A DNA stretch of 8,326 nt from an uncultured Eubacteriales bacterium (lineage in GTDB: Bacteria > Bacillota > Clostridia > UMGS1883 > UMGS1540): NCBI GenBank assembly GCA_900552775.1, contig USAP01000070.1, positions 1 to 8,326 on the forward strand, read 5' to 3'. The notes beneath the pieces were generated by a model. The model saw only the letters and a list, made by a program, of their open reading frames with translations. It had not been told where the DNA came from and made no database searches. Both the position numbers and the translations under genes were made by a program. Of the stretch, positions 6,479 to 8,326 are shown one piece after another (positions within the stretch are counted from its first letter, which is position 1; each line of letters begins with the position of its first letter).

Positions 6479-6486
6479 GTATAATT
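6471..6486 (+). repeat. 16-bp direct repeat, copy 1 (extended -10-like)
   Basis: ATTATGTGGTATAATT, identical to positions 6632-6647. Read on the plus strand it contains TGGTATAAT, an exact extended -10 (TG-n-TATAAT). Its first half is also the right arm of the inverted repeat at 6459-6478. No plus-strand gene follows it. Confidence 0.6.
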
Positions 6487-6501
6487 TTACTCTATAATTA
6501 C

Positions 6502-6511
6502 AACATATGTT
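6502..6511. promoter_or_regulatory. Palindrome at the predicted DUF6273 transcription start
   Basis: AACATATGTT is a perfect 10-base palindrome lying 4-13 bases downstream of the minus-strand -10 box, so it covers the predicted transcription start. That position suits a repressor operator. At 10 bases in AT-rich DNA it could also be chance. Confidence 0.35.
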
Positions 6512-6514
6512 TTA

Positions 6515-6543
6515 ATTATATTATCAAATACAGTTTAAGTCAA
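6515..6543 (-). promoter_or_regulatory. Promoter of the DUF6273 gene
   Basis: On the minus strand a -35 box TTGACT (6543-6538) is followed by a 17-base spacer and a perfect -10 box TATAAT (6520-6515). It is the best promoter match in the intergenic region. The predicted start near 6508 leaves a leader of about 115 bases before the ATG at 6393, long enough to hold the inverted repeat at 6459-6478. Confidence 0.75.
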
Positions 6544-6622
6544 GAAATCCGGCTCTTTTTCGAGAAACAAAGGATAATCAGACAAAAAATGAGGATAAAA
6601 AAATCTTGTTGGGTAAAGTTTG

Positions 6623-6642
6623 TACCACTATATTATGTGGTA
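6623..6642. repeat. Short inverted repeat overlapping repeat copy 2
   Basis: TACCAC (6623-6628) and GTGGTA (6637-6642) are 6-base inverted arms with an 8-base centre, overlapping the extended -10-like word of repeat copy 2. An operator overlapping a promoter is possible, but the arms are short. Confidence 0.35.
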
Positions 6643-6647
6643 TAATT
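6632..6647 (+). repeat. 16-bp direct repeat, copy 2 (extended -10-like)
   Basis: Identical to 6471-6486 and 161 bases from it, again holding TGGTATAAT on the plus strand. A start near 6653 would give a short RNA of about 50-60 bases ending in the hairpin at 6678-6695, antisense to the end of the GH31 transcript. There is no good -35 box, so activity is uncertain. Confidence 0.55.
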
Positions 6648-6671
6648 GGAATGTTAAAAATTCCGGAAAAC

Positions 6672-6695
6672 AAAAAAGGGGATGTTTGTATCCCC
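6672..6695 (-). terminator. Intrinsic terminator of the GH31 gene
   Basis: GGGGAT (6678-6683) pairs with ATCCCC (6690-6695) across a 6-base loop. On the minus strand the stem is followed directly by six T residues (complement of 6672-6677). It lies 53 bases past the GH31 stop codon, the expected place for a rho-independent terminator. On the plus strand the tail after the stem (TCTTCTTTT) is weaker but could also act. Confidence 0.85.
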
Positions 6696-6748
6696 TCTTC
6701 TTTTGGCTTTTTAACATGTGTCTCAGACACTATCCACTCGATATGCCT

Positions 6749-8320
6749 TTACACCCTCTCAAAATACGGAAGCACCTCAAGGGGCGCGTCAACGCACACG
6801 GTTTTTCCCCCGTCGTACACCTCCGAGCCGCGGAAGCGCCACCTTCCTTCCGGCAGGCAAACCTCTTTTTTCCTTGCGTCCTTTTTAATTACGGGTGCGG
6901 AAATTATATCTTCGCCCAGCATAAACTGATCCTTTATATTTTCATATCCGCAATGAGGATAATTATATTCCATAGAGCGCAAAATCGGCTCGCCGTCCTC
7001 CTCGGCTTTTTTAACCAGCGCAACGATTTTGTCGGCAAAAAGGCTGTGAAGCTTTGCCGCGCTACGCACCGCGTCAAGCATTTTCGGAGAAAGAGCCTCC
7101 CACGGCGCCCACGAAAATTGCATCATCGGGAAAAGCGCGCTGCACTGCGCCATTCTTACAAAAAGCTCTTCGTCTATGGGCAGATTTTTTGCGCGGTGCA
7201 TCCACTCTCCGCCGCCTATCATATCCGGGCATATGAAGGGATGTCCCAAGATTCCCTGCATAAGCGCATACGGAATAAGTGTGTCAAGCCCGTCGTTGTC
7301 CCATGAATGAAATCTGTCTCTTATGCGCTGAATCGTGCGCTTTCCTCCGCCCATAAAAGTGTCTTTGTATTCGTGAAACGCATACTGTGCGCCGAAGTCG
7401 TTCCACGCAATATTCCTCTCATTCGGGGTGTGATCGCGGTTTACCTCGCCGATAACGTTTATTCCGTAGTCGTTTACCTGTCCCCCGTCAAATTTGAAAC
7501 CGTCTACGCCGTAATCTTTCATCAGCGCGTCAAGCTGCTTCTTCATAAAAGCTCTGTCACAATCCTTTGTAAAATCGAGCAAAAAGCTGTAGCCGTCCCA
7601 CCAATGCGACAGCGCAGGCTCTCCGTCAGCTGTTCTCAAAAATATTTTATCATAGTTTTCGGGATTAAATTCTTTCATAAGGTTGGCGTTATAAAACAAT
7701 CTGCCGTTGGGCGTTACAAAGGGCACAACCCAAAGCATAACCTTAAACCCGAGCGAGTGAAGCTCATTTATCATTCCCTTCGGATCGGGAAATTTCAGCT
7801 CGTCAAAGCGCCAGTCGCCGTAGCTGCGCTGCCACCCCTCGTCTATCATGAAAACTCCCGGCTCAAAGCCGTTTTTTATTATATCGTGAGCATACCTCAA
7901 AACATCTTTTTGATTCTGTTCATAAATAAACTGCATCCACGTGTTGTACTGCGGAGTCTTAAAAAATTCCGTCGGCAGCATATTTCCGCGCGGAGGGAAA
8001 TATTTATGCATTGCCCCGACGTAAGCCGAGCGCAGCGTCGAGCCGAACTGCTCTTCACGCACATTATCGCCTTCTATTTCAATTTTTCCGTCTTCAATCG
8101 AAATTTCAAAATGTCCTTTCTGCAGGATGTCGGCAAACAAGGTTGCTGCAAGATGTTTCTTATATTCGTTCTTGTCCTCGGCAATCCACATTCGTTGCCA
8201 TTGGCTTGGCGACACCACACGAGGTTGCAGCTTGTCTGCGCCATCAATAGTGGCTGCACACAGAATGACATCGTTCTTTGCCTTGAACACGTTCACTTTC
8301 TGTATGCGGTTCATGTCCAC
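6749..8320 (-). CDS. Glycoside hydrolase family 31 enzyme, 5' end replaced
   Basis: A retaining alpha-glycosidase of family GH31, of the kind related to MYORG. From residue about 70 the protein is clearly GH31: STLRSAYVGAMHKYFPP, PQYNTWMQFIYEQNQ (123-137), GVFMIDEGWQ (155-164), LGFKVMLWVVPFVTP, then GFKFDGG with the likely nucleophile D278. Next come RFHSWDNDGLD with likely acid/base D341 (D343 is possible), HPFICPDMIGGGE (360-372) and SWAPWEAL. A C-terminal beta domain closes at EVLPYFERV. The reading frame is 523 codons from a GTG at 8320 and stays open to the window edge. Residues 1-69 do not look like GH31, and the usual N-terminal beta-sandwich is mostly missing. No signal peptide is visible. 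A terminator follows the stop. Substrate (alpha-glucoside, -galactoside or -xyloside) cannot be told. Confidence 0.88.
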   Translation of the reverse strand: MDMNRIQKVNVFKAKNDVILCAATIDGADKLQPRVVSPSQWQRMWIAEDKNEYKKHLAATLFADILQKGHFEISIEDGKIEIEGDNVREEQFGSTLRSAYVGAMHKYFPPRGNMLPTEFFKTPQYNTWMQFIYEQNQKDVLRYAHDIIKNGFEPGVFMIDEGWQRSYGDWRFDELKFPDPKGMINELHSLGFKVMLWVVPFVTPNGRLFYNANLMKEFNPENYDKIFLRTADGEPALSHWWDGYSFLLDFTKDCDRAFMKKQLDALMKDYGVDGFKFDGGQVNDYGINVIGEVNRDHTPNERNIAWNDFGAQYAFHEYKDTFMGGGKRTIQRIRDRFHSWDNDGLDTLIPYALMQGILGHPFICPDMIGGGEWMHRAKNLPIDEELFVRMAQCSALFPMMQFSWAPWEALSPKMLDAVRSAAKLHSLFADKIVALVKKAEEDGEPILRSMEYNYPHCGYENIKDQFMLGEDIISAPVIKKDARKKEVCLPEGRWRFRGSEVYDGGKTVCVDAPLEVLPYFERV

Positions 8321-8326
8321 CTCGTT
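8114..8326 (-). other. Non-GH31 segment fused to GH31 at right edge
   Basis: This part encodes NEVD-MNRIQKVNVFKAKND through ATIDGADKLQPRVV to HLAATLFADILQKG. The pattern V-x-VFK-x-KN, IDG about 10 residues later, and LAA-x-x-FA-x-x-L resembles, from memory, small or N-terminal segments of Bacteroidota mobile-element proteins of the DUF3945/DUF4099 kind. It has nothing of the GH31 N-terminal domain. The change occurs at about 8114-8126, just before HFEISIEDGKIEIEG, which is GH31-like. A natural start for this segment could be the ATG at 8312-8314, but the frame is open to the edge. Confidence 0.45.

Larger units (their letters stand above)
6544..6748. other. Intergenic region between the DUF6273 gene and GH31
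   Basis: No gene is supported here. The stretch holds the second copy of the 16-bp motif, a small inverted repeat around it, and the GH31 terminator. The open frames that cross it on the plus strand run into the GH31 antisense strand, lack ribosome binding sites and show no recognisable motif. Confidence 0.6.

Noticed and set aside
6620..7306. Plus-strand open frame (228 codons) across the intergenic region and GH31
   Set aside because: Most of it is antisense to conserved GH31 motifs; it is His/Arg-rich with no domain and no ribosome binding site.
1..8326. CRISPR array, tRNA or rRNA genes, complete insertion sequence
   Set aside because: No regularly spaced repeats, no tRNA-like cloverleaf or rRNA stretch, and no transposase or terminal inverted repeats were seen on either strand by reading.

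Overview
The central part of the window (about 100 to 8110) looks like one low-to-mid-GC Firmicute, most likely an uncultured gut-type member of the Clostridia. This rests on the CdaA/CdaR pair, TTGACA/TATAAT-like promoters, purine-rich Shine-Dalgarno sites, frequent GTG starts, a Clostridia-style 8-oxoguanine glycosylase and a DUF6273-type membrane protein. The placement is inference from gene content, not a computed phylogeny.

Layout. (a) 84-2127, minus strand: an exported polysaccharide deacetylase, then plsC, then ispH, closely spaced and probably one transcript; ispH is broken off at its 3' end. (b) 2128-2341: AT-rich divergent promoter region. (c) 2342-5570, plus strand: cdaA, cdaR, an Ogg-type DNA glycosylase and trmB, each overlapping the next gene, so a single translationally coupled operon with a strong promoter at 2273-2301. 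(d) 5584-6393, minus strand, convergent with trmB: a single-pass membrane protein with a C-terminal DUF6273 domain and a decayed N-terminal zinc ribbon. (e) 6394-6748: AT-rich intergenic region with a clear minus-strand promoter, a palindrome at its predicted start site, a leader hairpin, a duplicated 16-bp extended -10 motif, and the terminator of the next gene. (f) 6749 to the right edge, minus strand: a glycoside hydrolase family 31 enzyme whose first ~69 residues belong to something else.

How the genes fit together. Region (c) makes and controls cyclic di-AMP, the second messenger for cell wall and potassium homeostasis. It then continues into DNA repair (Ogg) and tRNA m7G modification (TrmB) instead of the usual glmM. 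Region (a) combines cell-surface glycan editing, phospholipid synthesis and isoprenoid synthesis, all envelope-related. GH31 is a glycan-degrading enzyme unrelated to its neighbours.

Both ends look chimeric. At the left end the IspH frame stops making sense after about position 84, and a GC-rich foreign-looking frame runs to the edge. At the right end about 210 bases encode a segment resembling a small Bacteroidota mobile-element protein, fused in frame to a headless GH31. An assembly chimera is the simplest explanation; the functional genes between are ordinary. I found no convincing new defence or mobile system. The most biologically interesting points are the decayed zinc ribbon and leader of the DUF6273 gene and the coupling of c-di-AMP synthesis to a DNA glycosylase.
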